From Hoplostethus atlanticus (Eukaryota; Chordata; Actinopteri; Trachichthyiformes; Trachichthyidae): a stretch of DNA of 64,000 bases. Below, in pieces: positions 25,201 to 35,999 of the stretch. The stretch is from the NCBI GenBank assembly GCA_034670405.1, contig JAXDDX010000002.1, positions 992,001-1,056,000 on the forward strand, given 5' to 3'. Numbering within the stretch: position 1 is the stretch's first letter; each line of letters starts with the position of its first letter. The notes under the pieces are model-generated. The model saw only the letters and a program-made list of their open reading frames with translations, did no database searches and was not told the DNA's origin. Both the position numbers and the translations under genes were made by a program.

Positions 25201-28200
25201 TGAAGAGGCATCTGAGGATCTGTGTTTAATGTCACTATCATTTCGCTCACTAGAAGTTAGCTCTCATGTATCATGTGAATGTATAAGAATTACCTTTTTG
25301 TTCAGAGATTTCATGTTTCCCACTGTTATCTTCCCACCTGCAGTACAATAGAGACACAGATGGGGTCCCTGAGACAAAACCTTGATCAAATTTACGTTTG
25401 GAAATGTCTGGAAACCCGGTATGCCAGCCCGGTATGAGACTAGTTAAAGAAATACAAGCTCTCCAGGGATTTGTTCTTGCCATTATTCACATCTCACCAC
25501 AGCTTCAGCCAGTCTTTCTCCCTGTTCTGGCACAGTGTTAAACAAAGTGAGGAGAAAGGGTCTGGTTTAAAGAGGCTAGTGGGCTTTCACACTAGATGAC
25601 TGTGTCGCTGTTCTTTAAGCCTCCCGACGGCCTGCAGGGCCTGAACAATAACACTGTCCAGTGTTTAACACTGGTGTGCAACATATTAGATATTAGATCC
25701 CCCTCCAAATATTGAGTTGCACCATCTTTTACACAATCCATGTTGTCTTAGTTCCTAAAAATCCTTCTTCATTCTGCCTCCCCTTCATCTACAATTCTCC
25801 TTTATTACTTCATTGTGAACACAATAAAGGGTTTTACTAGGAGTCACCTGGTCAGTATGTCATGCAAAGGGCAGGTGGTAATATATCTTGTGTACTCAGT
25901 AAACTATTTGTTTTGGTGTCTGCTGCCCTCTACAGGTGAAACAGCAGTGTTACTGTTTCCAGGATGGAATGAAATGCTCTGACTACAAGGCAGTATAATA
26001 TTACTTTCTGTCTTGTAGAGTTTCACATTCCTGATATCCTCAGACTATGAACGTGCCGAGTGGAGGGAGATCATCCGCGAGCAGCAGAAGAAGTGTGAGT
26101 TTCCTCCGTAACGTTATGTAACGTGACACCTGTATTAACACAACACTTTCATGACTTTTAATGACTTCCACTCACCTTGATTCTGCCCTACAGGTTTCAA
26201 AGGCTCCTCTCTGACCTCTCTGGAGCTGCAGATGCTCACTAACTCATGTGTGAAGCTGCAGACAGTCCACAATATTCCAATGACCATGAGTAAGGAAGGT
26301 AAGGACAATGTAAAATTGTTAGTATGACAACTATAGTGCATATGACGCCAAGTATTAAATCAATTGATACTTTCAGTTTTTTAGACACACACAACTCAAT
26401 TCATTTCTAATGAGCTATTACTACTTCCTACCTTCTCCTGCTCCTTTGCAAAAACTACACTCTTTATTCCGCAGATGATGAATCTCCTGGTCTATACGGC
26501 TTTCTGAATGTCATCGTTCACTCTGCGTTGGGGCTGAAACAGAGCTCAAGTAAGTGCTTGGCTTTGACTGGAAATTATATTGCCGATAATTGTTGAGGTT
26601 GAGGAATGGCGCTCCACAGTTGCCTCTTCCTCTGTGTCACTCAAATCCCATCTTCTGTACCCGCTCTGTCTGTGGCTGTCAGCGGGGAGGGCAGCTGCAG
26701 GGGAACAAATGGCATTAGCCAGGGACACTGTGTCCCAGTCAAATATGTCTTTGGGCTCTCAAATCAGTGACAGCTTATGCTCTGCTTTTTGTCTCTATCA
26801 CAAAAACATAGCGAGAAGAAATGCCAGCCAGCCAGTTAGGCACGGGCATGTCTCAACCAGTGGGAAGTCCACTCTACTTTCTATTTTAAGAAAGCTGAGA
26901 GGTTTCTCAACCAGTAGACTGATGCAGAGCCTTTGTTTAAGGTTCATATTTATCGTTGTGATTCAACTGTTCCACATGTAACTACTCAACTAACTCCTGC
27001 TTCTGCCCACTAGACTTGTACTGCACTCTGGAGGTGGACTCCTTCGGCTACTTTGTTAACAAAGCCAAAACACGTGTGTACAGAGACTCTACAGAGCCCA
27101 ACTGGAATGAGGTGAGAGTGCAAAGCTGGGTGGAGAAAGAGAATGAGTCATGCCTCCCTCCCTCACTTAGTACCGTTCATGCACCCTCGAGTAGGGCAAT
27201 GAACCCCAGTTGTTGCAGTGGAGTTGTTTAGTTGCCGGCAGTAGAAGACTGCGCAGTGTAGTGTGTGTATTATTCAGAAAACACTTCCCTGAATCAATAA
27301 AGGTTACAGTGTTGTGCACTGGGCTGCGACCTCTCGTACTAACGCCCCTTTGATCTGTTTCCACGCGCAAAGGAGTTCGAGATCGAGCTGGAGGGCTCTC
27401 AGACGCTGAGGTTGCTCTGCTATGAGAAGTGTTGCAACAAAACCAAGCAGAGCAAAGAGGATGGAGAGAACACAGACCGCATCATGGCCAAAGGACAGAT
27501 AAAGGTACTCAACCTCCTACGTTTGTGAAGCCTTTTGAATTACCTGGATAAATGGCGTGCTCTTGCTGTGATCTTTGCTGGACGTCCACTCCTAGAGAGA
27601 AACTGAAACTGAGGCCTTGGTATGACCACTGCTCTGTATTATTCTACAGACATTCACAGCAAAAACAAACTTTCCTATGCTCTCTATATTAATTCTCATA
27701 GTTCCACAGTGGTGAGTGTGATGTATCCTCACCGCTAACTGCAATCCATTTTTTTGGGATAATCCTGCCTTGTGCTGGTGAGTCACCTCAGCCTGACTGC
27801 TGATGGTGTTGTGACAGAGGGAGGATTAGAGTTGGGGAGGGACACAGGCCGACCAAATCTAGACCCTGGCACCGATCCAAACTATGACACAGTTGGGGAG
27901 GGAGGGGGGGGAGAGAGAGGGAGAGAGAGAGGCCTCTTTGATCAACCAGTGAAGAGATTTCCCCACTGGACAGGTGGCTCAAAACACCATTGAGACCCAG
28001 AGAAAAGGACCATGTGTGCACAGGCACCCTCGGTCAGAGACTGGCCATGTTGTTGCAGCAGCAAATCGCCTGGGGAAGAGACACCTGTTGGGTATTAGAG
28101 GCCCTGTCCAGAGTGTGGCGCCACCTGTGGTGTCACTTTCGCCTCTGCTGGCTTCGTTGATATTGACCATAATTGGTTTGAAGACATTTTGAAACTGATT

Positions 28201-31200
28201 GAATGGGCAAAATAAACTCTATCACCATTTCATACATACAAGGATTAGTGGGCAGTCCCCGAGGCGTGACCTTCAGTGGGTCAGATGTGTGGGAAATGTA
28301 ATCTAATTGGAGGAATAAGTGTTGGTTGCATGATGGGATTAAATACCAAAATATGCCTCGGTTATGGAAGTGGTTGAGGGGGAAACAAAAGGTGACGTAA
28401 GGCACATGATGTTGAAGGTCACCCGTGCCAAATCAATAATTTCCCCCCAGAGGATCCTGGGTAAGCTACCTTTGATGCTATATTGCCAAGTCGTCACGGT
28501 GAGCAGCGGTAGGCGTGAGCATGTTGGTAATGAGGGTAGGAGGGGATTCTCAGGAGTTAATCCGCAAATCCATCTGGGATAGAACAACACGGAGGCAGCG
28601 TGGTGGACAGCCTGCCTGGCTTTGTTCCCTTTCTGATTCAAGCTGGAACGAAAAGGAGTTGGGAGTCTAACAAAGCCAAGACGCGGACATGATGCTGAAA
28701 CTTTTGTGAGGATTCAACTGGGCCACACCGACGAAGATCCTCCAAGATCCTTCAAGGCAATATGATAAATGACTGCTTTCTGGAGGAAGAGGGATCTGGT
28801 GCTGTTTTTAGTTTAATGACTGAGAAGAGAGTGATATCTGTTATCTGGAGAGGAGCTCTGGTTTCCTTCTCTAGTTTCTATTAGCCGGTGAAAGTGGCGT
28901 TTTGAGAGAGTTGAGAGAGGCTCAGGTGTGTAAGAATGACGAGTTGTCCCAGCGAGGAGGGTCTGGATCAGACCAGCAGCAGCGGTCTGGAGGAAGAAGA
29001 GGGGATCACAGCTCCCAGGAAACCCCCGAGCACAGGGGTCCGTCTGTGGGACAGAGTTCGCAGCGCTCTGCTCAGACAGAAGGTAAAGACAAATAGTAGA
29101 AGGGCTTAGATGGCTTGGAAACCCTTGGAAATCATGTTGTGTTCGTCTTGGGATTTGTCTCTTTCGAGATTTAGTATTATGCAAGAAATTGATTTTCAAC
29201 GAACAAAGGATTATCTGGATGGTTTCTTGGGTGAAAGTACATCTGCTGTGTTTGGACAAGCAGAATGCTTAGCAGTGGGGACGTCGTGTTATTCACCGTG
29301 CTCACGCCTGATCGCGGTGAATAAAGGCAGCGCAGCCTGGTATTAGTCAGATGACTAAAATAGATCAGCGGCGTGGTTTGACTACCTGGCCATGTGGGGT
29401 TTATGCGTGGGCGAGTGAAGTAATTGCGCAGGTTATTGAAATGTAATAGCCGTGCTTACCTGATTGAGTTGGATGGGGGATGGAGAAATGAACCATACTG
29501 ATCCATGATGGTGTGGTTGAAAGTATCAGCTCAGTAAAGTCCAAATGTCAATTGCAGTTCACAAAATGATCATAGTGCTTTCCATTTCTCTTGACATATG
29601 GTTACAAGAATCATGTTATGGCAATTGAATTTTGAAGAAAATCCACTTCCTGGGCTGAATGAATTGAAAGTGAATTGACACCAACCCCAAAACATGACAA
29701 CTACCCCACTTTCATGTTTTCCAGCTGGATCTCCAGACGCTTCAAAATAAAGACTGGCAACGGACCGTCATCACCATGAATGGGGTGGGCACAGACACGT
29801 GATTAATGAAGACAAATCATAAAGGACAAAAAGAATCAACGCTTTCACATCCAAGCTTTACCGCGCTGACGACGGCGTTTTTCTTCACTCCGTTTCAGAT
29901 TGAGGTGAAGCTGTCGATGAAGTTCACCAGCAGAGAGTTCAGTCTGAAGCGGATGCCCTCGCGGAAACAGTCTGGCGTGTTTGGGGTGAAAATCCACGCA
30001 GTAACCAAGTGAGTAGTTGATGTGTCTGAGCCTGAGTGATGTTTAATACGTCACCCGAGTCAACATTTGTGTGTGCCTGGAGACTTCCCACTCCTTCCTT
30101 CCAAAAAAGAAAGATCCAGAAATAGCTCATATAACATAAATAACATTAGTTCCATATGAGAAATGATCCTCCATATTACTTAAGATGTAGTACTGTGGAT
30201 CAGAATCAGAATCAGAAAGAGGTTTATTGCCAAATATGTTTTCACATACGAGGAATTTGTCTTGGTGATTGGTGCATAACAATAAACAATAAAAAATAAA
30301 CATAGAAGAATAAGAACAAAACAAGAATAAAAGCAAGTACTGTAGAGGCAAAGGTCAGGAATACAATATAAAATAGAGAAATTCACGCTAAAATATATGA
30401 AAAGAAGAAAATATAAATAATAATAACAATAGAATAAAAATAATTGGATTGGAAGTGTCTTAGTTTGCTTTAGTCTAAAGCATTAAGCAAGCAAGAATTT
30501 AATCATTATTTATATATTAGTGAAATTCTATCCCATACATATATCATATTTCCTTATATCAACTTAAATCAAACCTTATATCAATACCCAATACCCCAAA
30601 TGCATAGCTGCAGCACCTTTTCCCCTGGGAAATAGGGAACTCATGTCAAACATCAATAAACATCAATAAACAACAGCTTGTTTATGCTTGGCAGGCGAGA
30701 GCGCTCCAAGGTGCCCCTCATCGTGAGGCAGTGTGTGGAGGAGATCGAGCGACAGGGGATGGAGGAGGTGGGGATCTACCGAGTGTCCGGCGTGGCCACA
30801 GACATCAAGGCTCTGAAGGCCGCTTTCGATTCAAGTGAGTTCCCCCTCGAAACGTCCTCTTCGTGTCGGGTCAGCTTTAAATCAAACACAGATTTGAGAA
30901 ACAATGAAGAAATGATGACAGTTGATTGTGGAATAGTGTTTATCCATCTTCTTAGGTTGGCGTAAATTTAGTACACATAATAAATACATGGATAGATGGT
31001 CTTAATATGTCACTCCTTAACACAGAAAGTAGTACCAAACATACTGGTTCGTATGTAGTGACTGTTCTGATCTCCCTGCCAGACAACAAGGATGTGTCTC
31101 TGATGATGAGGGAGATGGACGTGAACGCCATCGCTGGAACACTGAAGCTGTATTTCCGCGAGCTGCCGGAGCCTCTTTTCACCGATGACCTGTACCCTAA

Positions 31201-32068
31201 CTTTGCTGGAGGCGTCGGTCAGTTAACCTCCTTTTTTTTATTATCATTATTTTGAGTCATCATTAGTGCTCGGGAGTACGGGCAATTTTTTTCAATTCAG
31301 AAATAAGTTTACACAGCATATTCACTTGCCCGTTGCCTTGCAGCTCTCTCTGACAGCGTGGCCAAGGAGAGCTGCATGCTCAACCTACTGCTGTCTCTCC
31401 CCGAGCCCAATCTGGTGACCTTCCTCTTCCTGCTGGACCACCTGAAGAGGTCAGTAGGCTTTACGACACTTCGTTAGCACTATTGCGTAATTATTGTAGT
31501 GGATCTCCCTGTTAACTCCAAGAAAACACCAAGTAGCCCATTCTGCTACTTACAGGGTACAGCTAAGTCACTAGCGTTGCTACCAGTGACACTTTTTGCA
31601 TTACAAAGTTATTATTTGTTACCATTTTGATGTTGACGGGACAATCTCTGTGTGTCTTTATAAGTTGATGTTCAAGTGTTCGTTCCCTCTCTGTTGTCAT
31701 AGGGTGGCTGAAAACGAGAGCGTCAACAAGATGTCTTTCCACAACCTGGCCACAGTTTTTGGCCCCACTTTGCTCCGCCCCTCTGAGAAAGACAGCAAAA
31801 TCTCAGCCAATGCCACACAGCCAATCTCCATGAATGACAGCTGGTCACTGGAAGTCATGTCTCAGGTAAGCTTCATCAAACTGTGTCAGGATATTGATGA
31901 GGATGCAGTGGACCTCACAGTGACACTAGGATTACCTGTGTGTGGTTCTGATCATCTCTCCTCACACTGTCTCCGTAGGTACAAGTCCTACTGTATTTCC
32001 TCCAGCTTGAGAGCATTCCAACGCCCGACAGCAAACGTCAAAGCCTTCTCTTCTCAACTGAAGTATAG
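5978..32068 (+). CDS. bcr: Breakpoint cluster region protein BCR (RhoGEF and GTPase-activating protein), 23 coding exons
   Basis: BCR is a cytoplasmic regulator of Rho-family GTPases with both exchange (DH-PH) and activating (RhoGAP) domains. Joining 23 exons in phase gives about 1289 residues; human BCR has 1271 and also 23 exons. The start [18 protein letters not shown], the Grb2-type site YVNM and the C-terminal PDZ ligand STEV match BCR, and exons 2 (182 bp) and 7 (53 bp) match my recollection of the human exon sizes. The paralogue ABR lacks this oligomerisation region. All splice phases agree, but exon 1 carries one extra base at 6593 that breaks the frame. Exon groups are listed as separate entries. 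A polyA signal follows at 33451. Confidence 0.97.
10029..10079. repeat. (TG)n microsatellite
   Basis: This is an uninterrupted dinucleotide run of about 25 units in bcr intron 1. Confidence 0.97.
11222..11370. repeat. Diverged local duplication, copy A
   Basis: It shares long blocks with 12252-12388, including AAGGTCACAGA, TGACCACCCTGAGCTATTTA, CACACTGATTAGT and GTGCTGGGCTGGGC. By eye, identity is near 80 percent, with about 14 bp extra in this copy. Both copies have the same orientation. Confidence 0.8.
12252..12388. repeat. Diverged local duplication, copy B
   Basis: This is the partner of the block at 11222-11370, about 1 kb downstream in bcr intron 1. The long unbroken shared words, with drift between them, suggest either an unrecognised old repeat family or duplicated regulatory DNA under constraint. 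Confidence 0.8.
14443..14458. repeat. Poly-C tract
   Basis: A homopolymer of about 16 C bases in bcr intron 1. Its exact length is unreliable in most assemblies. Confidence 0.9.
15451..15525 (+). pseudogene. tRNA-Leu-like relic (tRNA pseudogene or SINE head)
   Basis: The segment begins GATAGCCGCATTGTCTAAAG and carries a T-arm-like GCGTGGGTTCAAGTCCC at 15500-15514, with a long variable arm (GGTCTCCGAATGCAGGC) typical of leucine tRNAs. The D arm is shortened and the acceptor stem does not pair, so it is not a working tRNA gene. Confidence 0.5.
16254..20360 (+). CDS. bcr: bcr exons 2-8: linker and Dbl-homology (RhoGEF) domain
   Basis: Exons: 16254-16435, 17700-17804, 18207-18392, 19508-19615, 19856-19916, 20035-20087 and 20220-20360. 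Together they encode residues 446-724. Exon 3 opens the DH domain with [20 protein letters not shown] (conserved region 1). [37 protein letters not shown] and [20 protein letters not shown] follow, the last matching the long final helix. The exon ends at [17 protein letters not shown]. All borders are GT-AG. If exon 2 were read past its donor at 16436, it would add an unrelated peptide, so the donor is preferred. Confidence 0.95.
17369..17382. repeat. Poly-G tract
   Basis: A homopolymer of about 14 G bases in bcr intron 2. Confidence 0.85.
19231..19265. repeat. (CA)n microsatellite
   Basis: A run of about 17 units in bcr intron 4, followed closely by a short ATATATAT run. Peptides read through it are artefacts. 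Confidence 0.95.
20361..23114 (+). other. bcr: bcr intron 8 (2.75 kb)
   Basis: No exon, RNA gene or clear repeat was recognised here. Composition is ordinary, and the last 350 bases before the acceptor are AT-rich. Confidence 0.6.
23115..26094 (+). CDS. bcr: bcr exons 9-12: pleckstrin-homology domain
   Basis: Exons: 23115-23236, 24099-24264, 24848-24967 and 26019-26094, covering residues 725-885. They encode the PH strands ([20 protein letters not shown], then [14 protein letters not shown]), a charged insert ([20 protein letters not shown]) and the closing part [20 protein letters not shown] with its conserved tryptophan. This follows the DH domain as in all Dbl-type exchange factors. The last codon (Cys) is split across the exon 12-13 border. 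Confidence 0.95.
23262..23440 (+). repeat. SINE-like relic with tRNA-type B box
   Basis: It contains GTTTCAAACCCCC (a B-box-like word), then CCCTTGAGCAAGGCACTTAA, a phrase seen in very common fish repeats, and GCTCAGTGGCCAACGGT. Related pieces occur at 40066, 49468 and 51847. I cannot name the family. Confidence 0.65.
26194..29784 (+). CDS. bcr: bcr exons 13-17: C2 domain
   Basis: Exons: 26194-26298, 26475-26549, 27014-27111, 27373-27504 and 29725-29784, covering about residues 886-1042. The C2 core is clear: [59 protein letters not shown]. In this family it supports membrane or protein contact next to the GAP domain. Exon 17 ends [13 protein letters not shown]. Intron 16 (27505-29724) holds a probable alternative first exon. 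Confidence 0.95.
27555..27599 (-). mobile_element. Small Tc1-like transposase fragment
   Basis: About 43 of 45 bases match 63770-63814 of the Tc1-like element at the right end of the window (core GCGTGCTCTTGCTGTGATCT). It corresponds to the DNA-binding part of the transposase gene on the minus strand. The piece sits 50 bases downstream of bcr exon 16. Confidence 0.8.
28700..28935 (+). promoter_or_regulatory. bcr: Proposed internal bcr promoter and leader
   Basis: This DNA precedes the candidate alternative first coding exon in intron 16 and has no acceptor well placed for an internal exon that I would trust. No TATA box was recognised. The bounds are approximate and inferred only from the adjoining exon. 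Confidence 0.3.
28936..29082 (+). CDS. bcr: Candidate alternative first exon of bcr (RhoGAP-only isoform)
   Basis: An ATG at 28936 opens 49 codons that end CAGAAG|GTAAAG, a good donor in phase 0. Exon 17 (29725) also begins in phase 0, so splicing gives ...RSALLRQK joined to [14 protein letters not shown]. The peptide is not repeat-like: an acidic stretch (GLEEEEG) is followed by a basic amphipathic segment ([15 protein letters not shown]). Third codon positions are GC-rich, as in neighbouring exons. The product would have about 316 residues: a unique N-terminus, the end of the C2 domain and the whole RhoGAP domain, without coil, DH or PH. The exon is read from sequence; its use is inference. 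It could be a chance open frame, but length, phase and donor together make that less likely. Confidence 0.65.
29899..32068 (+). CDS. bcr: bcr exons 18-23: RhoGAP domain and PDZ-binding tail
   Basis: Exons: 29899-30008, 30695-30834, 31083-31217, 31344-31449, 31703-31865 and 31979-32068, covering residues 1043-1289. The domain speeds GTP hydrolysis by Rac-type GTPases. The arginine finger is in [12 protein letters not shown] (Arg about 1108). [20 protein letters not shown] and [20 protein letters not shown] are the other signature blocks. The last exon ends FSTEV then TAG; STEV is the class I PDZ ligand of BCR. All borders are GT-AG and in phase, with no lost catalytic residue. Confidence 0.96.
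30195..30345 (-). repeat. Retroposon-like repeat with (GAATCA)n end
   Basis: GATCAGAATCAGAATCAGAA is followed by GAGGTTTATTGCCAAATATG and an AT-rich part. This arrangement recurs in many fish genomes and looks like the 3' end of a LINE on the minus strand. I cannot assign the family. It lies in bcr intron 18. Confidence 0.6.
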
Positions 32069-33475
32069 CAGGAACATGGACTTGTCCAAAAATGGCTGAT
32101 GTCCTGTTCAGAAGAATGTGTGTTGTTGTTGGACGTGGTGGATGCTGCAGAGCAGCCATGGATGGCTGGTTTACTGAGGAGATGGCCTCACTCTGGCCAC
32201 CAGGGGGAGCCAACGCATTGTAAACCAGGAAAACTACACCACCATGACCAAAGCCATTTCTTTTCAAGAAGTGACAAGCCTGCATGCTGTTTACTTACAT
32301 GCTTACCTGCTGTCTCAGTAGAAGAAAACCTATATATAATCTATATAGTCAAAACACAGCATTCCTTGTCTTGTTTTTATTTAATTTAAAATGATTTGCT
32401 TTACTCAATGTTATTTTCCTGTCCCATTCTGGCACTGAGCATATTGGCTCCATATTCACAGAGGGGAATTTCTACTGTTACGTTACTGGATTTTGTAAGA
32501 TTTATTGCTCTGGATGGTGAATGAATGGTTGGATGAATGGATGGACATATTTCTTCATGTCAATATGTACATTTCCTCCCAGAAATGTTCCAGTTGGTTG
32601 AAAACTCACCTGTGCCAATGTTTCCCTGCTGACGACCAATAGGAACATTTCCATTGACCTAATGTTTACACGCTCTTCATTTTTGTACAGAGCTTAAAGT
32701 ATGAGACTGAAAACTGTAGTTAGCACACAACATGCAGGCATGTTGACCTAAATGTTCCCTGCTATACAATTTGTATATCGACTGCATTCAGTTAACAGGT
32801 TCGTCTTGTGGTGTTTCGACCAGACGGGCAACTTGCATGTGGATGCCATTGCTCTTTGGGAGGCGGTACATAGAAGTGAAAGGCACGTCGTTCCAAGAAT
32901 CGGCAACTGTGCTGCCCAGAGAAAACACCAAGCAGGCTAGACCTAATTCCTCCACACATGGAATGTATACTGTGCAGTGTATTGTTGTAATTTCACAGTT
33001 GTCTTTTGTCCGTAATTCACAATTGTTGTTTTTTGAAGACTTTCCTCTGGTTTATTTGGATGAAGTGAGCGTATTGTTATTGCTTTCTCCATTCCTTCTC
33101 TGTAGTGTTCTGCCTTTATGGGTTAGAAGCGCAGCGCGTGTTGAGAGCATCTGGAAATACTGCTTATTTAATACTCCAAATGTTCCCTGGTAGGACCCTT
33201 AGCACAGGGATTCACTCACATCCAGGTCTTTACTGTCTAGGGGCCTACACTGCTTGTAGCCTTTTATTACTTTCAAAGCTCCGTGAAATTACAGTATGTG
33301 TGCTTTGCATAAAACATTATTTTCCACAAAACATTTCTTAGCACATATCTATGAGCCTAGATGCTTGTGATTCATGGAAATTAATGTATAAGCAATGAGT
33401 CTTAGTTATTCCTTAGTACAAGCAATGACCAACGGTGTATGATTTATGTAAATAAAAAGTTGATATTCTTCTTGT
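32069..33475 (+). other. bcr: bcr 3' UTR with polyA signal
   Basis: The DNA after the bcr stop has no further exon. AATAAA at 33451-33456 is the first well-placed polyA signal after ordinary, non-repeat sequence, giving a 3' UTR of about 1.4 kb. A second AATAAA cluster at 33684 could serve as an alternative end. Confidence 0.55.
32194..32210 (+). promoter_or_regulatory. CTCF-like motif in the bcr 3' UTR
   Basis: GGCCACCAGGGGGAGC fits the CTCF core CCACNAGGGGGMGC closely. It lies near the end of bcr, before specc1l. Binding is inferred. Confidence 0.45.
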
Positions 33476-34340
33476 GTGGCGGACTAAACTGTGTTGTGTT
33501 GATGTGAATGAAGAATGACAGACCAAGGGATGAGGCTGATTTATCGTCTGTCTCTGACATGGAAGAGAAAGACAACAATAGTGCAGCTCCTCTTCCTATG
33601 GGAGCCGTAACAAGGAGATAGTAGTACATAACTTGCTTGATACATAGCTGGAAGTTAATGACATGCTATGGTAATGTTATAACAATAAAATAAAAGTAAA
33701 GTAGCCAAGAAAAACAGTCCAGCTCCTAAACTGGATGGAGGGGGGGTTAGCTTAACAGCAGAGCCTAGAGCAGTTGTTAGTGTGAGTAAGGTGTTAAAAC
33801 CATGTTTCTCTGACAGCTAACATGTCCAAATCTATTCATCAACATGTGCATTGCAACATAATCACATCATCTATGGTGAAAATAGATTAGATTAGATCAA
33901 ATTAGATTACCAGAAACTATAATATGGTTTATGATCTGATAAAGGGGGAACATGACACCCACCTCTTCCTGTGGGAATCCTAACAAAGGGAAGATGTGAG
34001 GTTTAGGGGGGTGGGAGAAGAAAGGGTGGTGATTCTTGGTAATTCAGACATTATCAGTAAAGCAGTGGTACATAAATTGAGCATCAGTCTCATCCTAAGG
34101 TATAAAAAACAAAACACTATAACACCAATATGAACAAATATAAATGATACTTTAACAACATCATTGATGCCTTTCGTTCTATCTTCATATAACGTCCATC
34201 AGTTTGATACTACTTACTAACATGCATACTATACATTTTTGTCATATATGTATATCAACAATATCCCTGGGTACAACTTTTAGAGTATTTGCCCAAATGA
34301 AGACCATAGACGATAATAAAAGTAATTGAATGGGTATTTA
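33476..34340. other. Gap between bcr and specc1l
   Basis: No gene was recognised. AT-rich DNA. Two short look-alike pieces (CCTCTTCCTRTGGGA at 33590 and 33963) hint at an old repeat. Confidence 0.5.
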
Positions 34341-34344
34341 TCTA

Positions 34345-34534
34345 GAAGGTGATGCTGCCGGGCCGAGGTGATGCAACCGGCCGAGGAGGGGGCAGAGGAT
34401 CCGGCTGCTGCCAACACAGTTGACATCCGAACCCGATGCTGCCTGCTGTATGAAGTTGTGGGATTAGCTAACACAGATGCATTTCCATCGGACCTTTAAC
34501 GATTTATCAAGCTGAAAACACAGAAGAACCTCAG
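34345..34534 (+). promoter_or_regulatory. specc1l: Proposed specc1l 5' non-coding exon and promoter
   Basis: A GC-rich stretch (GCCGGGCCGAGGTGATGC...) is followed by AACCTCAG|GTATGAGT, a good donor with the intron beginning at 34535. The first coding exon has a 37-base untranslated start after an acceptor at 43192, so an upstream leader exon must exist. This is the best candidate. The transcription start is not fixed. Confidence 0.5.
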
Positions 34535-35999
34535 GTATGAGTGTTTTATGCACTACCTAAGCATCCCAGAGAGAGTAACGTCACTGTCTTTCTTCGCTGG
34601 CTCGGTTAACGTGACATTGTTAGCCGAACGCTAGCCTCAGCAGACCGAGTTTAGCTTGACTTTACCACAGCTTAGTGACAACCAAATTAACTGACAGAAA
34701 AGGAACAAATACAGCAAGTCTAGAGTTAAGTTAGCCGTATAGATTCACTTTGTACATATTCTTTGTTTTAAATAGCGTTGGTTTTTGACCCTCAACCCAG
34801 ATTTTAGCAACTGTCAAGGTAGCAGCAATCGCTTGGACCCCTACGCTGTTTGCTTTTCAAAATAAAAGTCATCATGTGAGGAATACGTTTTTACTTCTTT
34901 GAGTTGAGTTCAAGGGACGTGTTGACATGTGTCCAACATCATTCTTATTTGGATATGAGTTAATAGACTGTTTTCTGCATTTTTACGTGAGTGGTGCAGT
35001 ATCTGATAATATTCACAGTATTTGAAAAACCTACCAACCTACCAGCGTTCATAATGGGAAATTTGGGACCTGTCAAATTCACAGACAAGTATGCATTGAA
35101 ACCTCACAGGTTGCATTGTTGTGGGTGTGTCTTGAAACTTTTTGAAGCAGTCTCATTGGCTGATGAAGTCCTGCTGAAATTAGATCTGCGTATGAGGTGG
35201 ACAAACGTAGGCAGAGTTAGTACTTGGTATTTGGTATTCAGAGGGGTTTGTACCCAGCCAGGGACTGTATTCAGCCAGGGATAACCCCAACCCCACCCCT
35301 GTACCTTACCCGATATAGGGTTCATACTCCCCCACCACACACAAATGCACACACACTCTCTTTCTCTTTTCTGTCAATCTAGTATTGTTGTATTGTACAG
35401 GCAGGTTGTATTGTTATATTGATGTTAAGTCAAGGATAGGTTACTGCTAGGTTCATGTCAGGCATTAGATAGCAAGGTTAAAGTTGGGCTGAGTCTGAGG
35501 AAAGGTGGTGGCATAGAGGGGGGTGGTTCCAGGATGCTGGAATACACTGTTGAGCCTTCTTGAGGTTTCCTGGGCCCAACTCAACAAACATTGGTGAAGG
35601 AAGGTGCCCATTTGATAACCCAATGATGTGCCACGTAGTGCTATTGGCTAGAGTCGGTAGCTGGCGAATGGTTCCATCTGACGAATACGCTGTAGATTTA
35701 TCTCTGTGTAGCCTGATGTCTGCTATGGTGTTCATTTGGTGTTTTTTCTGTCATTCTTGAATTGAATCTGAATTGGGCATTTATGAGAATGGCACAAGGG
35801 ATAGTAACATCTTATCCTGTGTATTGTTGAATTTATATCCAGTATTGATAGGTTTTACCATATAGAAGTCATACAAATATGTTTACAGCTCATCGTAAAT
35901 ATGATTTAATGTTGATGTATCTTTAATCTAGTCTAGTTTGATGCTTTTATTTTGAATGCGAAATTGCCAACAAGGAAGTGAAATTGCTGCAAGCCCCCC

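Noticed and set aside
28813..29259. 148-codon minus-strand open frame
   Set aside because: Antisense to the proposed alternative bcr exon; its composition follows the complementary codons and it shows no domain.
33590..33990. Two look-alike 25-bp pieces between bcr and specc1l
   Set aside because: Too short and diverged to call a duplication without alignment.
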